The notes under the pieces are model-generated. The model did no database searches. It saw only the letters and a list, made by a program, of their open reading frames with translations, and had not been told where the DNA came from. From an uncultured Bacteroidota bacterium (GTDB lineage: Bacteria > Bacteroidota > Bacteroidia > Chitinophagales > Chitinophagaceae): a stretch of 14,966 nt of DNA. Both the position numbers and the translations under genes were made by a program. This document shows, piece by piece, positions 1 through 7,062 of the stretch (position 1 is the first letter of the stretch; every line of letters begins with the position of its first letter). The stretch is taken from the NCBI GenBank assembly GCA_903881265.1, contig CAIRSV010000213.1, positions 1-14,966 on the forward strand, read 5' to 3'.

Positions 1-9
1 AAAAGTAAC

Positions 10-375
10 ATGGCAGACATAAAAAATTTAGCTGAAACCTTAGTAAGCTTAACAGTAAAACAAGTACAAGAATTAGCAGACGTTTTAAAAGCTGATTACG
101 GTATCGAACCAGCAGCAGTAGCAGCAGCTCCAGCAGCAGCAGGTGCAGCAGCCGTTGAAGAAAAAACATCATTCACTGTTGTATTAAAATCAGCAGGTGC
201 AGCGAAATTAGGTGTAGTTAAAGTGGTTAAAGACTTGACTGGCTTAGGATTGAAAGAAGCAAAAGATTTAGTTGACGGCGCTCCAGGAAATATCAAGGAG
301 AACGTTGATAAAGCAACTGCTGACGATATCGCTAACAAGCTGAAAGAGGCTGGTGCTGATGTTGAAATCATCTAG
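10..375 (+). CDS. rplL: 50S ribosomal protein L7/L12
   Basis: This is the flexible stalk protein of the large ribosomal subunit. It forms dimers bound to L10 and recruits the translation GTPases EF-Tu, EF-G and IF2. The 121-residue length is normal for the family. Three parts are visible: an N-terminal dimerisation helix region (residues 1-32), an Ala/Pro-rich hinge (about 34-50, encoded by GCA-rich low-complexity DNA), and the C-terminal factor-binding domain (52-121) with the typical VVLKSAG and KVVKDLTGLGLKEAKDLVD segments. ATG at 10 gives the expected MADIKNLAE start; only nine bases lie upstream in the window, with no Shine-Dalgarno match. rplJ probably lies just to the left (inferred, not seen). 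Downstream is a terminator and then eno, not rpoB, which is unusual. The identification is secure. Confidence 0.98.
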   Translation: MADIKNLAETLVSLTVKQVQELADVLKADYGIEPAAVAAAPAAAGAAAVEEKTSFTVVLKSAGAAKLGVVKVVKDLTGLGLKEAKDLVDGAPGNIKENVDKATADDIANKLKEAGADVEII

Positions 376-382
376 TACTTTA

Positions 383-410
383 AAGTGATAAGGCGTAAGT
401 GATAAGGCGT
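383..410. repeat. Perfect tandem duplication of a 14-bp unit after rplL
   Basis: The unit AAGTGATAAGGCGT occurs twice without a mismatch at 383-396 and 397-410, beginning eight bases after the rplL stop codon. The second copy can pair imperfectly with CCTTAAGTCACT at 431-442 (AAGG with CCTT, AGTGA with TCACT, separated by an interior loop). The repeat could therefore give alternative weak hairpins in the rplL 3' untranslated region ahead of the terminator. It may equally be a replication-slippage duplication with no role. Confidence 0.85.
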
Positions 411-462
411 ATGTAATTACAAGTACCTTACCTTAAGTCACTAACACAAATAACATAATGAA

Positions 463-491
463 CCTACAGGCTTCGGCTTGTAGGTTTTTTT
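463..491 (+). terminator. Rho-independent terminator of rplL operon
   Basis: A nine-pair stem is formed by CCTACAGGC (463-471) and GCTTGTAGG (476-484), with one G-U pair, closed by the extra-stable tetraloop TTCG (472-475) and followed by seven T residues (485-491). This is a canonical intrinsic terminator for transcription from rplL and separates the ribosomal protein unit from eno. Confidence 0.93.
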
Positions 492-566
492 GTGTGTAAT
501 GAAAAAGATATTCAGCCGTCATCATACTTTTAATGTAGCTTTCCCAAGTCCTTAACTTTATAGCAC

Positions 567-596
567 TTGTATCGCATTATTTATTTCTTACTTTTG
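567..596 (+). promoter_or_regulatory. Bacteroidota-type promoter of eno
   Basis: TTG (567-569), 19 bases, then TACTTTTG (589-596) is an exact match to the TTG / TAnnTTTG primary sigma promoter of Bacteroidota. Transcription should begin near 600-603, leaving a leader of about 15-18 bases before ATG at 618. The TTG at 567 is in frame with enolase and could be mistaken for its start, but it serves better as the -33 element. Confidence 0.85.
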
Positions 597-617
597 CGCC
601 AACAAAAAATATTCAAC

Positions 618-1907
618 ATGAGCTTTATAACACATGTCCATGCAAGACAAATCTTAGATTCAAGAGGAAACCCAACCGTAGAAGCCGAAGTCTATACCGA
701 TAATGGTGTGATGGGCCGCGCTGCGGTGCCATCTGGTGCGAGTACTGGTATACACGAGGCAGCTGAATTACGTGATGGTGATAAAAAAATGTATGGCGGC
801 AAAGGCGTATTGAAAGCCGTGAATAATGTAAATACGGTTATTCATAATGCGCTCATTGGTTTGGAAGTAACCGAGCAGCGCGAAATCGATGCCGCAATGA
901 TCGATGCTGATAAGACACCCAATAAAAGTAAATTAGGGGCCAATGCAATTCTTGCAGTGAGTTTGGCGGCTGCAAAAGCGGCTGCTGAAGAGTCGGGCTT
1001 AAGTTTGTTTCGTTATATCGGTGGCACAAACGCAAGAACCTTGCCTGTGCCAATGATGAATATCCTCAACGGTGGTGCACACGCAGATAATAAAATTGAT
1101 TTTCAAGAATTTATGGTCATGCCTGTTGGCGCTAAAAGTTTCAGCGAAGGACTTCGATGGGGAACCGAAATTTTTCATTCATTAAAAACCGTTTTGAAGA
1201 AAAAAGGATACTCAACCAATGTCGGTGATGAAGGTGGTTTTGCCCCAGACATCCAAAGCAATGAAGAAGCAATCGATACGGTGATGTTAGCCATTCAAAA
1301 CGCAGGATTCAAAGCAGGCAGTGATATTATGATTGCGATGGACGCCGCCAACAGCGAATTGTGGGATGCTAAACTGAAATGTTATGTATTCAAGAAATCA
1401 AGTGGTAAGAAAATGAAAAGCGAGGAGTTGGTAAAATACTGGGAAAACTGGTGTCGTCAATATCCAATTGCATCCATTGAAGACGGCTTAGCTGAAGATG
1501 ATTGGAAAGGTTGGAAAATGTTGACGGAGGCCTTAGGATCAAAAGTGCAGTTGGTTGGAGATGATTTATTCGTGACCAATGTAAAACGTCTTGAACGAGG
1601 AATAAACGAAGGCATTGCCAACGGATTATTAGTTAAAGTCAATCAGATTGGTTCATTAAGCGAAACGATCGATGCCGTGTCAATGGCTCAATATGCAGGG
1701 TATAATACGATTATGAGTCATCGTAGCGGCGAAACTGAAGATTCAACTATTGCTGATTTGGCTGTTGCCTTAAATTGCGGTCAAATAAAAACAGGCTCTG
1801 CATCACGAAGTGATCGTATGGCGAAATACAATCAACTCATCCGCATCGAGGAAGAGTTAGGTGCCAATGCCTATTATCCAGGTAAGAAATTATTATTCGG
1901 GAAATAA
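618..1907 (+). CDS. eno: Enolase (phosphopyruvate hydratase)
   Basis: Enolase interconverts 2-phosphoglycerate and phosphoenolpyruvate in glycolysis and gluconeogenesis; it is a cytoplasmic Mg-dependent enzyme. The 429-residue product matches the family length. Visible in order: SGASTG loop (39-44), NGGAHADN (151-158), general acid/base Glu205 in VGDEGG, Mg ligands Asp242 (MDAANSE), Glu288 (IEDG) and Asp315 (GDDLF), catalytic Lys340 inside the enolase signature 337-350, and SHRSGETED (367-375). All key residues are present. I chose ATG 618 because it gives the usual enolase N-terminus (MSFITHVHARQILDSRGNP) and lies just after a strong promoter. The in-frame TTG at 567 would add 17 hydrophobic residues foreign to the family. 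The gene appears to be transcribed alone, with its own promoter and terminator. Confidence 0.98.
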   Translation: MSFITHVHARQILDSRGNPTVEAEVYTDNGVMGRAAVPSGASTGIHEAAELRDGDKKMYGGKGVLKAVNNVNTVIHNALIGLEVTEQREIDAAMIDADKTPNKSKLGANAILAVSLAAAKAAAEESGLSLFRYIGGTNARTLPVPMMNILNGGAHADNKIDFQEFMVMPVGAKSFSEGLRWGTEIFHSLKTVLKKKGYSTNVGDEGGFAPDIQSNEEAIDTVMLAIQNAGFKAGSDIMIAMDAANSELWDAKLKCYVFKKSSGKKMKSEELVKYWENWCRQYPIASIEDGLAEDDWKGWKMLTEALGSKVQLVGDDLFVTNVKRLERGINEGIANGLLVKVNQIGSLSETIDAVSMAQYAGYNTIMSHRSGETEDSTIADLAVALNCGQIKTGSASRSDRMAKYNQLIRIEEELGANAYYPGKKLLFGK

Positions 1908-1954
1908 GGCATTCGAATTACCCAACAAGGGAATGAATTTTATTCCTGTGATAT

Positions 1955-2001
1955 ATCATCGTTCAAAAGTCGAGTCGAAGATTGAACGATGATTTTTTTT
2001 T
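1955..2001 (+). terminator. Rho-independent terminator of eno
   Basis: A perfect 12-pair stem, ATCATCGTTCAA (1955-1966) with TTGAACGATGAT (1982-1993), encloses a 15-base loop and is followed by an uninterrupted T tract to 2001. It ends eno transcription about 90 bases after the stop codon. The rest of the 183-base gap to the next gene holds only a weak upstream repeat and the candidate promoter of the phosphorylase gene. Confidence 0.93.
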
Positions 2002-2078
2002 AATCCAATGGAAGGATCAAATCCAACCCTTCTAGTTCATTTGGCATATTCGCGTATGAGTAAATTGTCTAATTTAAT

Positions 2079-2086
2079 TATCTTCG
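2079..2086 (+). promoter_or_regulatory. Candidate -7 element of the purine nucleoside phosphorylase gene
   Basis: TATCTTCG differs by one base from TAnnTTTG and ends only four bases before ATG 2091. No TTG lies at the expected distance upstream. If real, transcription would begin at or within a base or two of the start codon. Confidence 0.45.
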
Positions 2087-2090
2087 CCCA

Positions 2091-2915
2091 ATGCAAAATG
2101 TAAATCAGGAAAAACTACAAGAAACGGTTGCGTTTATTCAAGCCAAAATCAAGGCCACACCTTACGCAGGTATTATACTCGGCAGTGGATTAGGCGGATT
2201 GGTGCATGATATCGATGTTAGCCTGTCGCTGAATTATGAAGATATTCCAAACTTTCCTGTGAGCACCGTCAAAGGTCACGGAGGTAAATTATTATTTGGG
2301 CAAATCAATGGCAAAGAAGTGGTGATGCTTAGCGGACGATTCCATTATTACGAAGGCTATACCATGCAGGAAGTCACTTTTCCTGTGCGCGTAATGCATA
2401 GTTTGGGTGCCGAATTATTGATGGTCTCTAACGCAGCTGGCGGTATGCATAAAGATTTTAAAGTGGGCGATTTGATGATCATACGCGATCATATTAATCT
2501 TTTTCCCGAACACCCGCTTCGTGGACGAAATGATGAAAAGATAGGACCCCGTTTTCCTGATATGACAGAACCTTACGCATTAGATCTGATAGAAAAAGCT
2601 AAATCATTAGCCGTAAAAAATAACATTGAGGTACACGAAGGCGTCTATATCGGACTGCAAGGACCTACGTTTGAAACTAAGGCTGAATATAAGTTTCTGC
2701 ATATTATAGGTGGCGATGCTGTAGGTATGAGTACCGTGCCGGAAGTAATCGTAGGTAAACACGGTGGTATGAAAGTATTCGGCATGAGTGTCATTACTGA
2801 TGTGGGTATACGCGAAGAAATGAATGTCATCACGCACGAAGAGGTGCTCGAGGCTGCGAATTTGGCTGCACCTCGTATGGCCTTATTGTTTAAAGAATTA
2901 TTGGGCGCACTCTAA
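2091..2915 (+). CDS. punA: Purine nucleoside phosphorylase (trimeric, PNP/MTAP family)
   Basis: The enzyme cleaves purine nucleosides with phosphate to the free base and (deoxy)ribose 1-phosphate in cytoplasmic purine salvage. The 274 residues are normal for the trimeric class related to human PNP, not the hexameric DeoD class. Motifs: GSGLGGL with phosphate-binding Ser32, GHGGKL (62-67), GRFHYYEGY (82-90, matching human Arg84, His86, Tyr88), NAAGG (114-118), GPTFET with base-binding Phe194 and Glu195, VGMSTVPE with Met213, and HEEVL with His249 (human His257). Asp237 stands where human PNP has Asn243, in ITDVG rather than ITNKV, which may widen base specificity. ATG 2091 is favoured because an in-frame stop at 2070-2072 leaves no upstream alternative. 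The porin gene follows after 38 bases and may be cotranscribed. Confidence 0.93.
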   Translation: MQNVNQEKLQETVAFIQAKIKATPYAGIILGSGLGGLVHDIDVSLSLNYEDIPNFPVSTVKGHGGKLLFGQINGKEVVMLSGRFHYYEGYTMQEVTFPVRVMHSLGAELLMVSNAAGGMHKDFKVGDLMIIRDHINLFPEHPLRGRNDEKIGPRFPDMTEPYALDLIEKAKSLAVKNNIEVHEGVYIGLQGPTFETKAEYKFLHIIGGDAVGMSTVPEVIVGKHGGMKVFGMSVITDVGIREEMNVITHEEVLEAANLAAPRMALLFKELLGAL

Positions 2916-2953
2916 TGTCGTGTATTTCGTTTAAAAAATAATAGCTGATTCCC

Positions 2954-4939
2954 TTGCAAAAAAAATGTCCTCTTAAGCGTTGTCTTTTTTTCATCATTGT
3001 ATTGATGATATCTGCCTTTCAGGGAAGTAGTCAACTCTTTAATAATGGTGGCAACACCAGAGGTGATATGTCGTCGATGCCAAGCAATCCGACGGATTCA
3101 AGTCGCAATAAAATAATCAAGACCAATGACAGCATCGTTATTTATGCATTTACGTATCAGGATAGCACACGTTGTACTATAGATTCATCCATTCATTTAT
3201 TACATCGAAGTCCGTTGATAGGTGCATGGGAAAGTGATTTAGGAAATATAGGCAGTAGCAGCAACACGGTCTTTTTCAATCCGTCGTTGTCACCTGCCAA
3301 TCAACTTGGCATACGATCGAATAGCGCGTATGTGTATTCGATCGACAAGGTTTATTTTTATAATACCACCCGTCCTTATACGGATATGTATTATCGTGTC
3401 GGAAGCAAACAAGAGCAGATTATTGAAGTGAAACATTCGCGCAATATTAATGCGCATTGGAATATGACAGGGTCTTATCGTAAAGCGGGTTCGGTTGGTT
3501 CATATCAGTTGCAACGAACGAATAACGACAACATTTATTTGAGCAGCAATTATGCTTCAAAAAATAAACGCTATAGTTTAAACAGTGCCGTTGTCTATAA
3601 CAAGATACAACAGGATGAGAATGGCGGTATCGTATCGGATGCATATTTGTTTGCATCAAATTATACCAATAAACGTTTGGTGCCGGTGGTGCTTGATAAG
3701 AAAGCTACTGAAAAGAACCGGTCTACTATGACCAATTATTATCGAGATCTTTCGTTTCATCTCAAGCATCAATATTTCTTTGGTACACGCGACAGTCTTT
3801 TTACTATTGATAGTTCAGAAAAGATCTATTCGTTCAAACCCATCGTTGGATTGAAACATATATTGTATGCGAGCAGTTCGTATTACAGTTTTAAAGACCT
3901 TACACCTGATAGCTTGTATTATAGCAATATCGGTTCGTATAGTTTCAAAAACAACGACTCTGTCTATTCGGGCTATACCTATCATCAAATTGGGAATGCG
4001 TTTTCGCTCACAGGCGATATCACGGTGAGAGAAAATGTGATGCAGGCTGAAGCCGGCTATGGTATTGAAGTGGATGAGATAAGGAATGGGACAAACAAAC
4101 AGCGCTACTACAATAATTATCTATTCGCTTCCATCGACAAGACAGCGCAGCAGGAAAGAGAATGGTTGTACAATGCCTCGCTCAAGTTTTATTTTACGGG
4201 CAATTTAATTGGCAACGCGTTACTTTCTGCTAGGGCAGGACGAAATTTTAGTGATAAGGCAGGAAGGGTGCGTATAGGATTTGATCAAACGATACAACAG
4301 GCGCCGTTGATGTTTAATGCATATCAAACCAACTTCTATGCACTAAACACAACGTTTAAACGACAGACCATCAGCAAGGTGAATCTATCGTATGAGAACA
4401 CCCCGTATAAATTTTCGGCGCGATTGAATTATTATTTGCTTGCCAATTATATCTACCGCGATACAATGCTTAAGGGCCAACAATACAATGGTGTCATTCC
4501 ATTGACCCAACTGAATGTGTGTAAGCAATTTAAAATCAGACGATTTGTAGTTGAACATAATTTGTTAGGTCAATGGCTGTCTTCGAATGTGCCGTTACAT
4601 CTTCCGTTGTTTGCTTCGAGCAGTCGCTTTGCGTATGAGAGTTTGGTATTGAAAAAGAAATTGAATCTTTCAACCGGAATCGACGTGCGGTATAATATGC
4701 CTTTCTATACCGATGCCTATTCGCCATTGATGTATGGCTTTGTAACCCAATACAACCATCTGATTGAGAACGTACCACGAGTGGGTTATTTTTTTAACTT
4801 CAAGGTAAAAACCTTCAGAGGCTCGCTTTGTGTTGATGAGATACAACAGTTCTTTACACGAAACAACATCAATTATCCCTTGTATCCAGCTCAGAATGTG
4901 ATGTTCCGTTTTGGATTTCATTGGATGTTTGTGAATTAA
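2954..4939 (+). CDS. Porin_10-like outer-membrane beta-barrel protein, TTG start
   Basis: This is a 661-residue predicted outer-membrane protein resembling the Bacteroidota putative porin family (Porin_10). It has a Sec signal peptide (basic KKCPLKR, then a hydrophobic run to about residue 22, with cleavage likely near residues 24-27). A Ser/Asn-rich linker follows, then the family-like segments LHRSPLIGAW, LGNIGSSSNTVFFNP, YFYNTTRPYTDMYYRVGSKQ and HSRNINAHWNMTGSYR. After these come many short alternating strands ending in aromatic FRFGFHWMFVN, suited to barrel insertion. Only TTG at 2954 gives an intact signal peptide: an in-frame TAG at 2942-2944 blocks upstream starts, the nearby ATG at 2965 is out of frame, and the first in-frame ATG (residue 18) would remove most of the signal. 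Transported substrate unknown. It sits 38 bases after the nucleoside phosphorylase gene. Confidence 0.85.
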   Translation: MQKKCPLKRCLFFIIVLMISAFQGSSQLFNNGGNTRGDMSSMPSNPTDSSRNKIIKTNDSIVIYAFTYQDSTRCTIDSSIHLLHRSPLIGAWESDLGNIGSSSNTVFFNPSLSPANQLGIRSNSAYVYSIDKVYFYNTTRPYTDMYYRVGSKQEQIIEVKHSRNINAHWNMTGSYRKAGSVGSYQLQRTNNDNIYLSSNYASKNKRYSLNSAVVYNKIQQDENGGIVSDAYLFASNYTNKRLVPVVLDKKATEKNRSTMTNYYRDLSFHLKHQYFFGTRDSLFTIDSSEKIYSFKPIVGLKHILYASSSYYSFKDLTPDSLYYSNIGSYSFKNNDSVYSGYTYHQIGNAFSLTGDITVRENVMQAEAGYGIEVDEIRNGTNKQRYYNNYLFASIDKTAQQEREWLYNASLKFYFTGNLIGNALLSARAGRNFSDKAGRVRIGFDQTIQQAPLMFNAYQTNFYALNTTFKRQTISKVNLSYENTPYKFSARLNYYLLANYIYRDTMLKGQQYNGVIPLTQLNVCKQFKIRRFVVEHNLLGQWLSSNVPLHLPLFASSSRFAYESLVLKKKLNLSTGIDVRYNMPFYTDAYSPLMYGFVTQYNHLIENVPRVGYFFNFKVKTFRGSLCVDEIQQFFTRNNINYPLYPAQNVMFRFGFHWMFVN

Positions 4940-5005
4940 ATTCATACTTGAATTGAGCACTTGTAGAATCAATCACTCATATTTCTTTTTTTCCTTTCTG
5001 CTGCT

Positions 5006-5013
5006 TACTTTTA
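5006..5013 (+). promoter_or_regulatory. Candidate -7 element of the MFS transporter gene
   Basis: TACTTTTA is one base off TAnnTTTG and ends four bases before ATG 5018. No TTG is present 19-21 bases upstream, so support is moderate. As with the phosphorylase gene, the spacing would place the transcript start at the start codon. The 78-base gap after the porin gene shows no terminator. Confidence 0.45.
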
Positions 5014-5017
5014 AAAC

Positions 5018-6238
5018 ATGAAGAAGACATCGAATGTAGTAAGCATACCAGTGTTAGTAGCCGCCCTTGGATATTTTGTCGATATCTATGATTTGGTGTT
5101 GTTTAGTATCGTCCGTAAGAAAAGTTTGCTGGCGATCGGTATTGCAGAAGAAAATCTTGAGAAGAACGGATTATGGTTGTTAAATATACAGATGATAGGT
5201 ATGCTCGTAGGTGGATTGATATGGGGTATCATCGGCGATAAGAAAGGTCGCCTGTCTGTATTGTTTGGTTCCATTATTATGTATTCAGTGGCCAATATCT
5301 TGAATGCCTATGTCACTGATGTAACAACCTATGGTGTCTTGCGCTTTATAGCCGGTGTAGGATTGGCGGGCGAATTGGGAGCGGGTATAACGTTGGTATC
5401 AGAAATCTTACATAAAGATAAACGCGGCTGGGGCACGACAATCGTGGCTACTGTAGGTGTTTCGGGTGCGATATTAGCAGGCTTTGTAGGCATCAATTGC
5501 AACTGGACAACCAGTTATATCGTCGGTGGTGTCTTGGGATTATTGTTATTGGTGATGCGTTTCGGTGTGTTCGAATCGGGGATGTATCAGCAAGCGAAAG
5601 AATCAACTCACGAGATGGGCAGTTTGACGATGCTGTTCTTGAGTAAAGAGCGAATGGGCAAGTATATCAAATGCATCTTGGTGGGTTTGCCAATCTGGTA
5701 TTGTATCGGAATCCTTATTACATTGAGTCCTGAACTGGGTAAAGAATTAGGCATCATTGGTGAAATAAAACCTGCCTATTCGATTATGTGTTGCTATGCC
5801 GGTGTGACATTAGGAGATCTGACGTCGGGTATATTAAGTCAGGTGATTCGAAGCCGGGTTAAGGTATTGCAATATTATGTTTTTGCAACGCTGTTGATGG
5901 TAATCGCGTATTTCTTTATGCAAGGAGTTGAGGTGAAATATTTCTATATGTTGTTTAGCGTACTCGGATTTGCAGCAGGTTATTGGGCTGTATTGATCAC
6001 GAGTGCCTCTGAACAATTCGGGACTAATATCCGAGCCACTGTCACCACATCAGTACCTAATTTCATACGCGCATCGTTGGTGCCAATCACGCTATTGTAT
6101 GCCTTTATACAATGCATGGGTGTCCATAAATTACAAAGCGCCATGATTGTCGGTATCATTTGTTGTGTTACGGCGTTTATCGCCGCCAGTAAAATGACTG
6201 AAACCTATGGCAAGGATTTAGATTATTATGAGAAATAG
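5018..6238 (+). CDS. Major facilitator superfamily transporter
   Basis: This is a 406-residue inner-membrane secondary transporter with about 12 predicted membrane segments. The first carries a charged YFVDIYDLVLFSIVR motif (residues 19-33), as in sugar- and acid-symporter branches of the superfamily. The cytoplasmic loop between segments 2 and 3 has the MFS motif A-like GDKKGRLS (73-80). Segment 4 has RFIAGVGLAGELGAGITLVSE (109-129), and SASEQFGTNIRATVTT (329-344) precedes a late helix. A proton- or sodium-coupled solute carrier is the likely mechanism; the substrate cannot be read from sequence. It does not look like the NupG nucleoside family, so a link to the upstream phosphorylase is only positional. 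It converges with the lipoprotein gene on the other strand, with 58 bases between stops and no clear terminator there. Confidence 0.88.
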   Translation: MKKTSNVVSIPVLVAALGYFVDIYDLVLFSIVRKKSLLAIGIAEENLEKNGLWLLNIQMIGMLVGGLIWGIIGDKKGRLSVLFGSIIMYSVANILNAYVTDVTTYGVLRFIAGVGLAGELGAGITLVSEILHKDKRGWGTTIVATVGVSGAILAGFVGINCNWTTSYIVGGVLGLLLLVMRFGVFESGMYQQAKESTHEMGSLTMLFLSKERMGKYIKCILVGLPIWYCIGILITLSPELGKELGIIGEIKPAYSIMCCYAGVTLGDLTSGILSQVIRSRVKVLQYYVFATLLMVIAYFFMQGVEVKYFYMLFSVLGFAAGYWAVLITSASEQFGTNIRATVTTSVPNFIRASLVPITLLYAFIQCMGVHKLQSAMIVGIICCVTAFIAASKMTETYGKDLDYYEK

Positions 6239-6296
6239 ATGGGATGATGAAGTTGATGCGTTCTTTTTCAAAATGGCTTGTATCAGAACACGCTCC

Positions 6297-6980
6297 TTAA
6301 TACGTTCCGTTATTTTCAATCACAAAAAAGCCAAGACTGTCAATGGCCGTTGATCCGATATTGCCTTTGAGATACATGGTATAAAAATAGCCGGCTTTCA
6401 ATTTGACATAGCCCGGTTGCGTGTAATAGGGAGTTAAACTTCCAACATCACTCGCATTAAATGTAAGGGAATCGATACTGTAGATGGTATACTCGCTAGA
6501 CTGACCATTGGAATAATTCCTGAACAACACCGAAGTGTCATTGCCTTGCCGGATATCTGTGGTTGCTGCATTATTCGAAAGATGCAGGAAACGTAGTTTG
6601 CAATACGAACCTTTGGGTGTGCTAAAATTTTCGTCAAGTATTTTCATATGCACATTATTCATCGAATCATATAAAAAGACTGAATAGTTTTTCCCTTGTA
6701 GCATCATCAAGGATGTGTCTGCAATGAGATTGCCAGCAGCTGTTTTGATCTGTATGAAATGTGTGGTGCTGATATGACTGCTAAACAAACTGTAATTCAA
6801 ATATTGGATATCGCTTGCAAAAACTTTTTTATAATCGATATACACATTCATGTCGCCCGATACAGAGGAGGCATTAATGAATCGTATTTTAGAAATGCTA
6901 TCTGTTACCTTATCGCCATTGCAAGCAAATAAGAGTGCAGACATTATAAGGAAGGAAAGCGCGTGAATTGTTTTTTTCAT
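6297..6980 (-). CDS. DUF4397 domain lipoprotein
   Basis: This is a 227-residue predicted lipoprotein of unknown function. The signal peptide is short: Lys2-Lys3, a hydrophobic core, and lipobox Leu17-Phe18-Ala19-Cys20. After the acylated Cys20 the sequence is NGDK, with one acidic residue; this is not a clear surface-export signal, so the membrane face is uncertain. From about residue 31 the sequence KIRFINASSVSGDMNVYIDY, followed by a repeat-like CKLRFLHLSNNAATTDIRQG near residue 127, fits the DUF4397 beta-sandwich pattern (RFxNAS...VDVY), apparently as two related halves. ATG 6980 is preceded by an exact TAnnTTTG element ending four bases upstream, which suggests separate transcription from the rhomboid gene and possibly a leaderless message. 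It may be a cell-envelope protein, but no enzymatic motif is visible. Confidence 0.85.
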   Translation of the reverse strand: MKKTIHALSFLIMSALLFACNGDKVTDSISKIRFINASSVSGDMNVYIDYKKVFASDIQYLNYSLFSSHISTTHFIQIKTAAGNLIADTSLMMLQGKNYSVFLYDSMNNVHMKILDENFSTPKGSYCKLRFLHLSNNAATTDIRQGNDTSVLFRNYSNGQSSEYTIYSIDSLTFNASDVGSLTPYYTQPGYVKLKAGYFYTMYLKGNIGSTAIDSLGFFVIENNGTY

Positions 6981-6984
6981 ATTT

Positions 6985-6992
6985 CAAATATA
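6985..6992 (-). promoter_or_regulatory. Promoter -7 element of the DUF4397 lipoprotein gene
   Basis: On the minus strand the sequence reads TATATTTG, an exact match to TAnnTTTG, then four bases (AAAT) and the start codon ATG. No TTG occurs 19-20 bases upstream. The spacing puts the expected transcription start at the first base of the start codon. Confidence 0.6.
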
Positions 6993-7062
6993 AAATAAAA
7001 AAAAGAACATGAACGCATTGTGCGGTCATTCAAGTCTTGAATAAGGCAGATAAAAAAGGCTA

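Noticed and set aside
111..155. GCA-rich trinucleotide low-complexity tract
   Set aside because: It encodes the Ala/Pro hinge of L7/L12 and is expected; it is not an independent repeat element.
96..371. Minus-strand 91-residue Ala/Ser-rich open frame opposite rplL
   Set aside because: It is the complement of the Ala-rich hinge and conserved C-terminal domain of L7/L12, with no own promoter or family resemblance.
567..617. In-frame TTG start extending enolase by 17 residues
   Set aside because: The extension is hydrophobic and foreign to the family, and the TTG is the -33 element of a well-matched promoter; ATG 618 gives the normal N-terminus.
2607..2837. Minus-strand open frames opposite the nucleoside phosphorylase
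   Set aside because: Both overlapping frames are antisense to conserved catalytic segments and have no recognisable protein features.
4670..4972. Minus-strand 100-residue open frame at the end of the porin gene
   Set aside because: It lies almost entirely opposite beta-strand coding sequence and shows no domain, signal peptide or promoter.
6239..6296. Search for a shared bidirectional terminator between the MFS and lipoprotein genes
   Set aside because: No stem of useful length followed by a T tract on either strand was found in these 58 bases.
6997..7042. Possible terminator after the rhomboid gene (small hairpins at 7014-7024 and 7028-7042, T8 on the minus strand at 7004-6997)
   Set aside because: The stems are only four and six pairs, and nine or more bases separate them from the T tract, so this is not a convincing intrinsic terminator.
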